A stretch of DNA of 56,434 nucleotides from Eubacteriales Family XIII. Incertae Sedis bacterium (GCA_031264295.1 JAISED010000088.1:1-56434), one strand, 5' to 3'; shown: positions 43,356 through 53,862, numbered from the stretch's first letter. A program made the numbers and translations. The notes: generated from the sequence alone by a model not told the origin.

Positions 43356-44843
43356 ATGAAAGTCGGAAAAGAAAGCGAGAAACTTGAATTCAAAAAAACA
43401 ACCGGCGAGTTAGATGCGGCTGTCGTATCCATGGCGGCTATACTCAACAAACACGGTGGCGGTGAACTGTATTTTGGTGTACACAACGACGGTACACCGC
43501 TTGGGATGGATATATCTGACAAAACATTGCGCGATGTCAGTCAAAAGGTCGGGAATTCATTAGAACCACGGATTTACCCTGAAATCAATGAAGTATATAT
43601 TGATGGAAAATCTTGCATTCATGTAGTATTCTCCGGAGACAAAGCCCCATACCTTGCTTTTGGGCGAGCGTATATCCGTGTTGCGGATGAGGATCGTCAA
43701 ATGTCAGCGGCGGAACTTGAAAAATTCATCTTGCAGAAGAACGCAGGTCGTGATACTTGGGACAGTGAATGGTCAAATAAGACTGTTTCTGATGTAGATG
43801 AAGCGCTTATTCAAACATACCTGATAAAAGCGAAGCAGATAGGCAGGATTGATTTTTCTTACACAGACAAGGAAACTGCTTTACAGCGATTAGATGTTTC
43901 GGATGGCAATGCAATATCTAACGCTGCGTGTGCGCTATTTGTGGGAATTCCGTTGGTTGATCTTCAGATGGCCGTATTCGCTACCGACAAGAAACTGACG
44001 TTCCTTGACATCAACAGGACTAGTGGGAATGTGCTGCAGCTCATAGAAACGGCAGTTCAGTATGTAAAAGAGAAAATGAATTGGCGGGTAGTCTTGGACG
44101 GTTCGGTTCAACGAAAGGAAATACCAGATGTACCGGTTGATGCCATCCGGGAAGCCATAACGAACTCATTTTGCCATAGGGACTACCGCAACACTTCGCA
44201 GAACAACGAGGTCGCAGTCTACAAAGACAGGATTGAGATATATAATCCCGGGTCGTTTCCCGAAGGAATGTCCCCGGAGGATTTCATAGAAGGGCGTGGT
44301 ACATCGGTCAAGAGAAACCCGAACATAGCGCGGCTCATGTATTACTCCAAAGATATCGAGAGTTTTGGTACGGGGCTTCAACGTATGGCTGAAGCCTGCG
44401 AAGAAGCAAACGTAAAGGTTGAGTTCAGAACCAGCAAGCTGGGCTTTGCTGTTATCTTCTATCGCAAGAAAAACCATACGAATAAAAGCGGCAATATTGT
44501 AGATTTAACTGATCATGTCACTAATCATGTCACTGATCATGTCACTGATCATGTCACTGATCATGTCACTGATCATGTCACTGATCCTGTCACTGATCAT
44601 GTCACTGATCATGTCACTCTATCGAGTGATTTGGGTGACGCCGAAATGTATATACTTCAAAGCATATTGGAAAACCCTGGCATAAGCAGAGAAGAATTGG
44701 CTGTGCAAGTTTCAAAGACAACACGTACCATTCAACGTTATTTAAATAACTTGAAAAATAAAAATGTGATACGGCGGATAGGTTCAAGTAAATCAGGCTA
44801 TTGGGAGATAGTGAAAGCTGATGGAAAAGAGCCGCGTCTATAA
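43356..44843 (+). CDS. AlbA_2-domain ATP-binding/DNA-binding regulator with C-terminal winged helix
   Basis: A 495-residue protein. ATG 43356 follows GGGAGGG. The N-terminal AlbA_2 (Schlafen-like) domain starts with EKLEFKKTTGELDAAVVSMAAILN and GGGELYFGVHNDGTPLG. A middle region with AIREAITNSFCHRDYRN and GTSVKRNPNIARLMYYSKDIESFGTGL is the RecG-like ATP-binding C-terminal part usual in this family. A nine-unit D-H-V-T linker is followed by a winged helix (ISREELAVQVSKTTRTIQRYL). Such proteins are often annotated as transcriptional regulators or RecG-like helicases; several belong to defence loci. Its target is unknown. Confidence 0.88.
   Translation: MKVGKESEKLEFKKTTGELDAAVVSMAAILNKHGGGELYFGVHNDGTPLGMDISDKTLRDVSQKVGNSLEPRIYPEINEVYIDGKSCIHVVFSGDKAPYLAFGRAYIRVADEDRQMSAAELEKFILQKNAGRDTWDSEWSNKTVSDVDEALIQTYLIKAKQIGRIDFSYTDKETALQRLDVSDGNAISNAACALFVGIPLVDLQMAVFATDKKLTFLDINRTSGNVLQLIETAVQYVKEKMNWRVVLDGSVQRKEIPDVPVDAIREAITNSFCHRDYRNTSQNNEVAVYKDRIEIYNPGSFPEGMSPEDFIEGRGTSVKRNPNIARLMYYSKDIESFGTGLQRMAEACEEANVKVEFRTSKLGFAVIFYRKKNHTNKSGNIVDLTDHVTNHVTDHVTDHVTDHVTDHVTDPVTDHVTDHVTLSSDLGDAEMYILQSILENPGISREELAVQVSKTTRTIQRYLNNLKNKNVIRRIGSSKSGYWEIVKADGKEPRL
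44511..44618. repeat. 12-bp tandem repeat encoding a (DHVT)n linker
   Basis: Nine consecutive 12-bp units of GATCATGTCACT, with one substitution each in units 2 (AATC) and 7 (CCTG), encode DHVT, NHVT, DHVT x4, DPVT, DHVT x2. Most junctions contain TGATCA, so GATC sites recur every 12 bp. The repeat joins the ATP-binding part to the winged helix. Confidence 0.95.
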
Positions 44844-44920
44844 ACATAAGACCTTTTGACTTGATGAGCGACATGAGTCCGGACGACGGATATCCTCTAT
44901 CAAAGCGGTCAATACACACG

Positions 44921-46801
44921 TCATTTTCTGCCTTTATCACCGCCGGGAGGCTTAGCGTCAGACTGCGGCACAGCTTTCGTTTCATTTGCAGCTTTCGCCT
45001 CACGTGTAGCCTTCGCCTCATTTGCAGCTTTCGTCTCACTTGCGGCTTTCGCCTCACTTGTAGCTTTCGTCGCGGCCTTCGTCTCACTTGCAGCTTTCGT
45101 CGCGGCTTTCGCCTCACTTGTAGCTTTCGCTTCACTTGCGGCTTTCGTCTCGCTTTCCGACACGGCCTTAGCTTCAGCCGTCGCTTTGACGACGCTGGAG
45201 GACTTGACGACAGCATCCAACATGGCTTTGGCTTCGGGCGGCACGAAGCCGCTGAGATTGCCAATGCCGGCCTCCGCCTTCATTTGCTTCTTGCGTTGGT
45301 ACATCATGGCGTCCGCCTGGGAAAAGATCTTATTGTAATCATCATTTACAGAGTTCATTATAGCATAGCCCCATGAAATGCCGGGCGAACCGAATTCTTT
45401 GTCATTTATAGCCGCGCACCGGGAATCAACCCTTTTTATGAAATCCTGAGCGGATTTATCACTTCCCTTGGGAACCAGCAGGACTATTTCGTCGCCGCCT
45501 ATTCTCGCGGCGAAAGAAACTTCGGGCGCTTCTTCCTGCACCAGCGTCGCGACGGTCATGAGCAAACGGTCTCCACAGAGATGCCCTATAGCGTCATTCA
45601 TCTGTTTCAGGCCGTTTACGTCTCCAACGATTAATGTGAGCGGCATATTAGCCTCATCTATCATGTTAGGAGCTATGCTCATATAAGCGTTCCTGTTGTA
45701 CATCTCGGTCAGTTGGTCGAACATCGCGATTTCTTCGAGATAACGCAACACAGAATAGAGTTTTGTCACCTCGCTGATCTCGACCAGATATCCGAACAAA
45801 CGTCCTTTGTGGCGTATCTCATGGTTTACAAACTGATAGTGCCGTTCAGAACCGTCAAACGTAGTTGTAATGATATTGGCGTCGTGGGGGGAGACAATGC
45901 CGCTGCCCTCACGGATGATCTGTTCGCGGTATTTTTCGATGGGTTGTTTGTACTGGGGAAGGGGAAGCGGCGCAAATCCGTCTTCAGCCTTCTTGTTCCA
46001 GTCGAGTATGCGGCCTTTTAAACTGACCGTAAGCACTATAGTTGACAGGTTGCCGAAAACAAACTCCCTAGACGTAACGATAACATTAGAAGAGTTTGCG
46101 ATCTGAAACGCCGAGAAGAAGCGCTCAAGAGCGAAGACGATGGCGAATATCTCAAGCATCAGCGCCAAGTTCGGCGAAACAAGGAGAGCCGAGCACTTCG
46201 CGGCTGCAATGAAACTGACGGCGATGATCATGTAATGCGTCGAACGCCTCATGTGGCGCGGCATTTGATAAAAAACATTGAAGCACAGCAGATAGCACCG
46301 AGCCGTTATAATGATGAGATATCCGCCGCTTATGATCTGTTCAAGGGAAAAATTATAGTCTGTAAATATAAAAGTATAAGGGGTTGGATCGAAGATTCGG
46401 AATATCATATCCGCGGCCAGAACAACGGGGATGATAAAGTAGCGAATCACGGTGAAATGGGTTATCGGCTTATATGACACCTGACTCCATATATGCAGAC
46501 AAACAAGTCCAGGTATAAAAGAATGCGCGGCGTATTCCATTACGCGGGCGAATTCAAGATAAGCGCCGTCAACCTTGAAATACAACCTGAGAAGCAGCGA
46601 CAATGCCCATAAAAATACGGGGATGCAGAGGAGTATGAAATTAGAACTTTCCCAGCTGCGATATTTTTTATATACGAACGCGAGAATCGCGTATATAGCG
46701 GAAGCGAATACCAAAACAGCCAAAAAAAGCGACTGCGCCGGCGCCCCGTCCGCTATCTGCGACGATAATAGGCGTGTAGCTTGTGTAATCATTTCGTTCA
46801 T
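44921..46801 (-). CDS. Membrane diguanylate cyclase (7TM, PAS-like, GGDEF)
   Basis: A 626-residue protein. Seven hydrophobic helices fill about 25-235 (7TM histidine-kinase-type sensor), a PAS-like domain follows (about 245-365), then a GGDEF domain from FDQLTEMYNRNAYMS with the active loop ARIGGDEIVLLVP (GGDEI near 433-437). GGDEI keeps the metal and substrate residues, so activity is likely. No RxxD inhibitory site is in the usual place, so product inhibition may be absent. The last 90 residues are a repetitive Ala/Lys/Glu tail. ATG 46801 has GTGAGG 10 nt upstream. It makes c-di-GMP, opposing the HD-GYP protein encoded 2.7 kb away. Confidence 0.92.
   Translation of the reverse strand: MNEMITQATRLLSSQIADGAPAQSLFLAVLVFASAIYAILAFVYKKYRSWESSNFILLCIPVFLWALSLLLRLYFKVDGAYLEFARVMEYAAHSFIPGLVCLHIWSQVSYKPITHFTVIRYFIIPVVLAADMIFRIFDPTPYTFIFTDYNFSLEQIISGGYLIIITARCYLLCFNVFYQMPRHMRRSTHYMIIAVSFIAAAKCSALLVSPNLALMLEIFAIVFALERFFSAFQIANSSNVIVTSREFVFGNLSTIVLTVSLKGRILDWNKKAEDGFAPLPLPQYKQPIEKYREQIIREGSGIVSPHDANIITTTFDGSERHYQFVNHEIRHKGRLFGYLVEISEVTKLYSVLRYLEEIAMFDQLTEMYNRNAYMSIAPNMIDEANMPLTLIVGDVNGLKQMNDAIGHLCGDRLLMTVATLVQEEAPEVSFAARIGGDEIVLLVPKGSDKSAQDFIKRVDSRCAAINDKEFGSPGISWGYAIMNSVNDDYNKIFSQADAMMYQRKKQMKAEAGIGNLSGFVPPEAKAMLDAVVKSSSVVKATAEAKAVSESETKAASEAKATSEAKAATKAASETKAATKATSEAKAASETKAANEAKATREAKAANETKAVPQSDAKPPGGDKGRK
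44973..45160. repeat. 18-bp in-frame tandem repeat encoding the diguanylate cyclase tail
   Basis: About ten degenerate 18-bp units, read on the minus strand as GC-x-AGTGAGxCGAAAGC-type sequence, encode six-residue modules such as ASEAKA, ASETKA and TSEAKA. The tail is helical and basic/acidic, resembling histone H1-like or LEA-like segments. Confidence 0.85.
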
Positions 46802-47370
46802 TTGCGGAGAACCTCACATACCTCTTAGTAGAGCAATATTTGACTTGATAAATTATATCATTAGTAATACCATAAAAGCAAGTAGAAATTGAATGATCTG
46901 AAAAAATGATGAATAATTATCATGGGTGTATACAAGACAAGCCTGAAGCGGTAATGACTAATGAAATCGCCCAAGTATTTCAACAACAGGCGCTAATGCC
47001 ATGGAAAAATTCAACTGGATAATGCTGTAAAGCAATCCATAATGAAGCTGTGCGAGTTGTTATTTTAGCCGGCATAGCAAAGCAAGCATTGAAATCCGGA
47101 GTAAGTTAATACGGATTGATAAGGAAGGGCATGCATATCGGGGATAAATATGACTTGGCGGGCGGAATTTCTATGAAGATAAAGAAAAATAAGTATATAG
47201 ATAATAAAGTGGATTTGTGATATAATAATCGCGGAAGACACGACGAATATGTTGCATTTGGAGACCGCGTTTTTGTCGATCGGGAACAATGCGGCGGCGC
47301 GTTTAGATGCGGCGCTGCGTTGCCGGCCATATTATACCGATGAGAATCACGCGGCAGTGTGGAGTGTATT
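46802..47370. other. Intergenic region between the diguanylate cyclase and rpoN
   Basis: 569 bp, AT-rich, without a recognisable gene. It holds two short plus-strand ORFs: 46907-47023, about 38 codons with no ribosome binding site, and 47131-47220, 29 codons after a weak AAGGAAGGG. I do not recognise either product. The rpoN promoter lies at its right end. Confidence 0.5.
47218..47226 (+). promoter_or_regulatory. Extended -10 promoter of rpoN
   Basis: TGATATAAT is a consensus extended -10 (TGnTATAAT). No clear -35 lies 17 bp upstream, which is usual for extended -10 promoters. It implies a leader of about 135 nt before ATG 47371. Confidence 0.55.
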
Positions 47371-48822
47371 ATGAAACTTGGGTACGAACTGACAATCGAG
47401 CAGACGCAAAAACTGATAATGACGCCCGAATTGATTCAAGCGATCCAGATACTGCAATTTAATACTCAAGAACTTGATGCGTATGTGGAAGAACAATTAC
47501 TGACAAATCCCATTCTGGAGGTGGATTTGCAAGAGAACGGCGGGGCGAAGAATGACAAACACGAGGACGCGGACTACGATTTTGACGGTTCAAAGGACGG
47601 TGAAGCGCAGGAGTTCTCAAGAGGGAAGAAGGACGACGATTTTGATTGGTCGGAATACTTGAGAGAGCGTGAATTTGACGATATCAGTTACCGCCAGTGG
47701 GAATACCAAAAGGGGACAAGCGATTATACTTACGAACAGTATGTGTCCTCTGAGATCGGTCTTACGGAACATCTGCTATTTCAGCTTCAGTTCACAGATT
47801 TAAAGAGAAGTTGTAAGCAGGTAGGGAAGTACGTCATAGAGTCCCTCGATCAGAACGGTTATATGACTCAGACTGTGGATGAAATCGCCAGTCATCTGGG
47901 GATCAAAACGGAAAGGGTAGAAGAGGTTGTAAAGACCATTCAAGGCTTTGAACCGTCAGGCGTAGGCGCCGGCGATATCAAGGAGTGTCTGCTCATCCAA
48001 CTGGAACAGTTGGGGATAAAGACGCCGCGGATGGAGAGGATCATTTCAGAACATATTGACGATCTGGCCTGTAACAGGCTTTCGAATATAGCGAAATCTA
48101 TGGGACTTCCGGTAAAGGAGATACAGAAGATCGCGGATATAATAAAAACCCTTGAACCTAAACCGGGACGGCAGTTCAGCTCATCCGCCGAGACGAAATA
48201 TATAGTCCCCGACGTTACCGTTGAGAAGATTGACGGCGAATATATAGTCACGGTAAACGAGAGCAGTTCACCCAAATTGACCGTGAGTTCATATTACCAG
48301 AGAATGCTTCATGACGCGGATAAAGAGTCAAATATATCGAAATTCCTGACAGGCAGATTGAATTCCGCCCTTTGGCTGATAAAAAGTATAGAACAACGTC
48401 GTCAGACTATTTACAACGTGGTAAGCGCTGTGGTAAAATACCAGAGGAATTTCTTTGATAATGGTCCAAAATATCTTAAAACTTTAACATTAAAGCAGAT
48501 TGCGGACGAGATCGGAATTCATGAGTCTACAGTGAGCCGTTCTATAAACGGAAAGTATCTTCAAAGCCCGAGGGGAGTCTATGAGATAAAATATTTCTTT
48601 ACAAGCGGCGTGAACTCAGACAGCGGCGAGGGCATATCATCCGAGAGCATCAAGACATTCATAAAAGAGATCGTGGGTAGGGAAGAATCTTCAGCGCCGT
48701 TTTCAGACCATGTGATAGTGGAAATGCTTGCGGAGAAGGGGATAGAGATATCGCGCCGTACCGTGGCGAAATACAGGGATGAAATGCATCTGCCATCATC
48801 TTCGAAAAGGAAGAGATATTAG
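47371..48822 (+). CDS. rpoN: RNA polymerase sigma-54 factor RpoN
   Basis: A 483-residue sigma-54. ATG 47371 (MKLGYELTIEQ) has GGAG 6 nt before it. Region I is the Q/L-rich MTPELIQAIQILQFNTQEL, followed by an acidic region II (about 55-100). Region III contains the core-binding domain and the helix-turn-helix (LKQIADEIGIHESTVSRSI). The RpoN box RRTVAKYR lies at 462-469 and the protein ends in a basic tail. It directs transcription from -24/-12 promoters that need AAA+ activators; no such activator is in the window. In many Bacillota rpoN lies just upstream of the cggR-gap glycolytic operon; here cggR is missing and gap follows directly. Confidence 0.97.
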   Translation: MKLGYELTIEQTQKLIMTPELIQAIQILQFNTQELDAYVEEQLLTNPILEVDLQENGGAKNDKHEDADYDFDGSKDGEAQEFSRGKKDDDFDWSEYLREREFDDISYRQWEYQKGTSDYTYEQYVSSEIGLTEHLLFQLQFTDLKRSCKQVGKYVIESLDQNGYMTQTVDEIASHLGIKTERVEEVVKTIQGFEPSGVGAGDIKECLLIQLEQLGIKTPRMERIISEHIDDLACNRLSNIAKSMGLPVKEIQKIADIIKTLEPKPGRQFSSSAETKYIVPDVTVEKIDGEYIVTVNESSSPKLTVSSYYQRMLHDADKESNISKFLTGRLNSALWLIKSIEQRRQTIYNVVSAVVKYQRNFFDNGPKYLKTLTLKQIADEIGIHESTVSRSINGKYLQSPRGVYEIKYFFTSGVNSDSGEGISSESIKTFIKEIVGREESSAPFSDHVIVEMLAEKGIEISRRTVAKYRDEMHLPSSSKRKRY

Positions 48823-48836
48823 CATGGTAACAATAG

Positions 48837-48890
48837 AGATTGTTATTATTTTAACAATCTTCATCTAGGGGATTTTTAGAAGTCCCCCTA
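48837..48890 (+). promoter_or_regulatory. Two hairpins between rpoN and gap
   Basis: AGATTGTTA (48837-48845) pairs with TAACAATCT (48852-48860) around TTATTT. A second stem, TAGGGGA with TCCCCCTA around a 10-nt loop, follows at 48866-48890. The first may end rpoN transcripts. The second lies about 25 bp before the gap ribosome binding site and could be an operator or an mRNA-end structure. Confidence 0.45.
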
Positions 48891-48938
48891 ATACTAATAA
48901 TCGGATCGCGCGGATAGTGCGCGAGGAAGGAGAACGTA

Positions 48939-49949
48939 ATGAGCATCAAAGTAGGTATCAATGGTTTTGGCAGAATCGGCAGGAACGCGTTTAAAGCCGC
49001 GCTGGCAAAGGGCACGGATTTTGAGATAGTCGCGGTGAATGATGTGACCGATCCGCAAACGCTTGCACACTTGTTGAAGTATGACAGCTGCTTCGGGAAG
49101 TTTGATGGGGAAGTCGAGGCCAGGGAAAGCGCAATCGTCGTAAACGGGAAAGAGATAAAGATAACAGCGATTCGCAATCCCGCAGAGCTTCCTTGGACGG
49201 AACTCGGCGTCGAGGTAGTGCTTGAGTCGACGGGGCTGTTCACGAAGAAGGCCGATGCGGAAAAACACATGCAGGCGGGCGCAAAGAAGGTGGTCATCTC
49301 CGCCCCTGCTACAGATGAAGACATTACAGTGGTCATGGGCGTGAACGAAGACAAGTACGATCCCGCCGTTCACCATGTTATTTCAAACGCTTCGTGCACA
49401 ACCAACTGTCTTGCCCCCGTTGCCAAGGTTATAGACAATGAGTTCGGAGTGGTGAAAGGACTTATGACGACGATTCACTCATATACAAACGATCAGAGGA
49501 TTCTCGATCTGCCGCATAAGGATCTGCGCAGAGCAAGAGCGGGCGCCTTATCTATGATACCGACGACGACAGGCGCCGCCAAGGCCGTAGCTCTCGTCTT
49601 ACCGCAGCTTAAGGGCAAGCTCAACGGATTCTCCATGCGCGTGCCGACTCCGGCGGTTTCGGTGGTTGATGTGGTATTTGAACTGAATAAGACAGCGACA
49701 AAGGAAACTGTGAACGAAGCTCTGAAAAAGGCCTCTGAAAATGAACTTGCGGGCATTCTTGGATACAGCGATGAACCGCTCGTTTCTATAGATTATAAGG
49801 GCGACGAGAGATCCTCCATCGTCGACGCGCTGTCCACCATGGCGATAGGCGACAATATGATCAAGGTTATATCTTGGTATGACAATGAATGGGGCTATTC
49901 TAACAGGGCAATCGATCTCATCAGCTATATTATAAAGAAGGGTCTGTAG
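48939..49949 (+). CDS. gap: Glyceraldehyde-3-phosphate dehydrogenase, type I
   Basis: A 336-residue NAD-dependent glycolytic enzyme that oxidises glyceraldehyde 3-phosphate to 1,3-bisphosphoglycerate. [13 protein letters not shown] is the nucleotide-binding start, the catalytic Cys153 sits in [12 protein letters not shown], and [20 protein letters not shown] and [11 protein letters not shown] are typical. ATG 48939 follows AAGGAG. It is the first of four glycolytic genes in order gap-pgk-tpiA-eno, with pgk starting 3 bp after the stop. Confidence 0.98.
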   Translation: MSIKVGINGFGRIGRNAFKAALAKGTDFEIVAVNDVTDPQTLAHLLKYDSCFGKFDGEVEARESAIVVNGKEIKITAIRNPAELPWTELGVEVVLESTGLFTKKADAEKHMQAGAKKVVISAPATDEDITVVMGVNEDKYDPAVHHVISNASCTTNCLAPVAKVIDNEFGVVKGLMTTIHSYTNDQRILDLPHKDLRRARAGALSMIPTTTGAAKAVALVLPQLKGKLNGFSMRVPTPAVSVVDVVFELNKTATKETVNEALKKASENELAGILGYSDEPLVSIDYKGDERSSIVDALSTMAIGDNMIKVISWYDNEWGYSNRAIDLISYIIKKGL

Positions 49950-49951
49950 AT

Positions 49952-51139
49952 ATGAAAATGACCGTTAAAGATATCGACGTAAAGGGTAAACGGGTCATAG
50001 TGCGTTGTGATTTCAACGTTCCTATTGACGAGTCGGGAAGGATAACGGACGAGACGCGGGTGATCGGCTCGCTGCCAACCATACGGTATCTCGTGGAACA
50101 GGGCGCGAAGACCATTCTCATGTCTCACATGGGAAGGCCGGATGGCGCCCCCGATATGAAGTACACGCTGCAGCCGGTAGCGGATAGTCTTTCGGCGCAT
50201 TTGGGGCAGAAGGCGGTATTCGTAAGTTCGCCTACGGTGGTTGACGAGGCGGTTCGCGCCGCAGCCGAGCGGCTTGAGGGCGGTCAGGTAATGCTGCTTG
50301 AGAATCTTCGCTTCCGCAAGGAAGAGACGAAGAATGGCGAGGAATTTTCCAAGGAGTTGGCTTCACTGGCGGAGATCTATGTAAACGACGCCTTCGGCAC
50401 GGCTCATAGAGCGCACGCTTCTACAGCGGGCATCGCGGCTTTTCTGCCGGCGGTATCAGGCTTTCTCATTGAAAAAGAGGTAAAATTTCTCGGAGAGGCG
50501 GTAGAGAACCCCGCGCGTCCTTTACTTGCCATTCTGGGAGGAGCCAAGGTTAAGGATAAAATACCCGTCATAGAGAATCTCATCGGCAAGGTTGACGCGC
50601 TCATCATAGGCGGGGGAATGGCTTATACATTCTTCAAGGCTATGGGCTATGAAATAGGGCTGTCTATACTCGACGAGGATAGCGTAGGCCTTGCGAATTC
50701 GCTGGCTGACGCGGCAAGAGCCAAGGGCGTGGAGTTCATACTCCCTGTGGACGTTAAGGCCGCGCTTGCCTTTGACAATGACGCCGAAGCCGGGTATTGC
50801 GACGCGGATAAGATACCCGCGGATCGAATGGGTCTTGATATAGGACCGAAGAGCATAGAACTGTTCACATCCGTCATAAAGAAAGCGAAAACGATCATAT
50901 GGAACGGACCTATGGGCGTCTTCGAAAAGCCGAATTTCGCCGCAGGCACGCTGGCTGTAGCACAGGCTATGGCGGCGTCGGACGCGGTGACGATCATCGG
51001 CGGCGGCGACTCGGCGGCGGCTGTGGAGCAGTTCGGACTCGGCGAGAAGATGTCGCATATTTCAACCGGCGGCGGCGCGTCGCTGGAGTTTCTGGAAGGC
51101 AGAACGCTGCCCGGAATCGCCGTCATAAAGGATAAATAG
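49952..51139 (+). CDS. pgk: Phosphoglycerate kinase
   Basis: A 395-residue monofunctional enzyme that makes ATP from 1,3-bisphosphoglycerate. The N-terminal substrate site [12 protein letters not shown] and the segments [13 protein letters not shown] and [14 protein letters not shown] are conserved. The nucleotide domain has [29 protein letters not shown], and a C-terminal [15 protein letters not shown] plus [14 protein letters not shown]. It is tightly packed between gap (3 bp) and tpiA (9 bp). Confidence 0.98.
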   Translation: MKMTVKDIDVKGKRVIVRCDFNVPIDESGRITDETRVIGSLPTIRYLVEQGAKTILMSHMGRPDGAPDMKYTLQPVADSLSAHLGQKAVFVSSPTVVDEAVRAAAERLEGGQVMLLENLRFRKEETKNGEEFSKELASLAEIYVNDAFGTAHRAHASTAGIAAFLPAVSGFLIEKEVKFLGEAVENPARPLLAILGGAKVKDKIPVIENLIGKVDALIIGGGMAYTFFKAMGYEIGLSILDEDSVGLANSLADAARAKGVEFILPVDVKAALAFDNDAEAGYCDADKIPADRMGLDIGPKSIELFTSVIKKAKTIIWNGPMGVFEKPNFAAGTLAVAQAMAASDAVTIIGGGDSAAAVEQFGLGEKMSHISTGGGASLEFLEGRTLPGIAVIKDK

Positions 51140-51147
51140 GAGAAGCC

Positions 51148-51891
51148 ATGCGTAGAAAATTTATTGCGGGAAATTGGAAGATGTTCAAGACAAGCGCCGA
51201 AGCGGCTGCGTTTGCGGAAGAGCTCAAAAAGCTCTACAAGAATACGGAGCTTGATGCGGCTATTTGCGCGCCTTTTACCCAGCTTGCAGTATTGAAGGCG
51301 GCCTTCGCCGGAACCGGGATCAAGCTCGGCGCGCAGAATGTCCACTTCGAGGAACAAGGCGCCTTCACCGGGGAGATTTCACCGGCCATGCTCACGGAGA
51401 TAGGAGTGGATTACACCATCGTCGGTCATTCGGAGCGGCGGGAGTATTTCGGAGAGACGGACGAAACGGTAAACAAGAAGCTGCACAAGCTTTTTGAGCA
51501 TGGAATCACGCCCATTCTCTGCGTCGGCGAGAAACTTGAGCATAGAGAAGCCGGCAAGGAATATGAGATAGTACAGGGACAGCTCGAAAAGGATCTCAAG
51601 GGACTCAATGCCGCGCAAGTCGCCGGATTGGTGATCGCTTACGAACCGATATGGGCTATAGGAACGGGACGCACCGCGACTCCTGCTCAGGCGGAAGAGA
51701 TATGCGGATTCATACGCAAGACGGTGGCTGCACTGTACGACGGGGAAACGGCTGAACAGCTGCGGATCCAATACGGCGGCAGCGTTAAGCCCGATAATAT
51801 TTCCGATATACTGGGCAGAAACGATGTGGACGGCGCCTTGGTAGGAGGAGCGAGCCTTGTCGCAACGGATTTCATAAAGTTAATCGGATGA
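51148..51891 (+). CDS. tpiA: Triosephosphate isomerase
   Basis: A 247-residue TIM-barrel enzyme that interconverts dihydroxyacetone phosphate and glyceraldehyde 3-phosphate. The catalytic residues are K11 in AGNWKMFK, H94 in VGHSERREYFGE and E166 in AYEPIWAIGTG; the phosphate loop is YGGSVKPDN with GALVGGASL. ATG 51148 follows TAGGAG. It is a canonical separate TIM, not fused to pgk. Confidence 0.98.
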   Translation: MRRKFIAGNWKMFKTSAEAAAFAEELKKLYKNTELDAAICAPFTQLAVLKAAFAGTGIKLGAQNVHFEEQGAFTGEISPAMLTEIGVDYTIVGHSERREYFGETDETVNKKLHKLFEHGITPILCVGEKLEHREAGKEYEIVQGQLEKDLKGLNAAQVAGLVIAYEPIWAIGTGRTATPAQAEEICGFIRKTVAALYDGETAEQLRIQYGGSVKPDNISDILGRNDVDGALVGGASLVATDFIKLIG

Positions 51892-51902
51892 AAGGTGAGT
51901 AA

Positions 51903-53195
<1,293 letters not shown>

Positions 53196-53199
53196 GGTT

Positions 53200-53342
53200 A
53201 CTACTCAAACGCCACGCCATCTTCGCCCATACCGGAACCTGGTGACGATTTCCGACTTCTCACGTACCTTTTAGTACGCTCCGATGCCGAAAATCGCCCC
53301 CAGAACCCGGTCTGAGCAAACCTGACGCGGCGCTTGAGTAGT
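53200..53342. repeat. 143-bp dispersed hairpin element, copy 2 (after eno)
   Basis: Same length and termini (ACTACTCAAA, then a one-base variant TTGAGTAGT) as the copy at 7204-7346. Gap-free pairing of the two arms runs for most of the length, with GTAC facing GTAC beside the loop. It begins 5 bp after eno and ends about 60 bp before the secG promoter, so it may also act as a transcript-end structure for the glycolytic operon. Confidence 0.9.
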
Positions 53343-53404
53343 TTCGGTTTAGTTTCGTTTAAGATTTTGTGGCGTAACTGATACTCATAAAATTAAAATG
53401 GCTA

Positions 53405-53433
53405 TTGTAATAAGTGCGGTGATGTGGTAAAAT
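53405..53433 (+). promoter_or_regulatory. Promoter of secG
   Basis: TTGTAA (53405-53410), 17 bp, TAAAAT (53428-53433). A small hairpin CGGTGAT/ATCACCG (53440-53461) follows at the likely start of the transcript, before the AGGAGG ribosome binding site. Confidence 0.6.
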
Positions 53434-53507
53434 CTACTTCGGTGATTTTGCCATATCACCGGTTATGTATGTTTTATATTTACTATGATGAATCTAGGAG
53501 GTGTAAT

Positions 53508-53756
53508 TTGACAAACGAAGCCTTACGTATAACTTTGATGGTGTTTCTTTCCATTTCGAGTCTTGTATTGATAGCGAGCATATTGCTTCAGTCCGGTAAC
53601 AGCGCGGGCTTGTCCGGTTCCATAGGCGGCGGCGCGGAACAGCTTTTCGGAAAGAAAAAAGGCCGCGGTTATGAAGCGATACTGAGCAAGATAACCACGG
53701 TTGGAGCGGTAGTATTCATATTGTGTTCGTTGGTATTGGTCGCAGTAGCCGGTTGA
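53508..53756 (+). CDS. secG: Preprotein translocase subunit SecG
   Basis: An 82-residue membrane protein of the SecYEG channel. I start it at TTG 53508, because AGGAGG lies 6-7 nt upstream; 28 codons further 5' are open but have no ribosome binding site and overlap the promoter region. Two TM helices (LMVFLSISSLVLIASILLQ and TTVGAVVFILCSLVLVAVAG) flank the conserved cytoplasmic loop SAGLSGSIGGGAEQLFGKKKG. SecG following eno is common in Bacillota. It works with SecA encoded at 7381-10149. Confidence 0.95.
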   Translation: MTNEALRITLMVFLSISSLVLIASILLQSGNSAGLSGSIGGGAEQLFGKKKGRGYEAILSKITTVGAVVFILCSLVLVAVAG

Positions 53757-53783
53757 ACGCCTGGCCGCCGTATAAAGTTTCGA

Positions 53784-53862
53784 CCGCAGCGACTGACCTT
53801 TTACAAGGACTATGGCCGCAGCGATCGACATTTCACAAGGACTATGGCCGCAGCGACTGATT
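53784..53862. repeat. 32-bp tandem repeat downstream of secG
   Basis: Two full units (53784-53815 and 53816-53847) and the first half of a third, each starting CCGCAGCGA and ending ACAAGGACTATGG. They lie in the 142-bp gap between the convergent secG and glycosyltransferase genes and have no coding meaning that I can see. Confidence 0.9.

Noticed and set aside
44921-46801. Treating the GGDEF protein as a degenerate, inactive cyclase because the motif reads GGDEI.
   Set aside because: The G, G, D and E residues needed for catalysis are kept, and Ile at the fifth position occurs in otherwise normal GGDEF domains, so loss of activity is not supported.
47131-47220. A 29-codon ORF before rpoN.
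   Set aside because: The ribosome binding site is weak, the product is not recognisable, and the -10 element of rpoN overlaps its stop. Chance is the simpler explanation.
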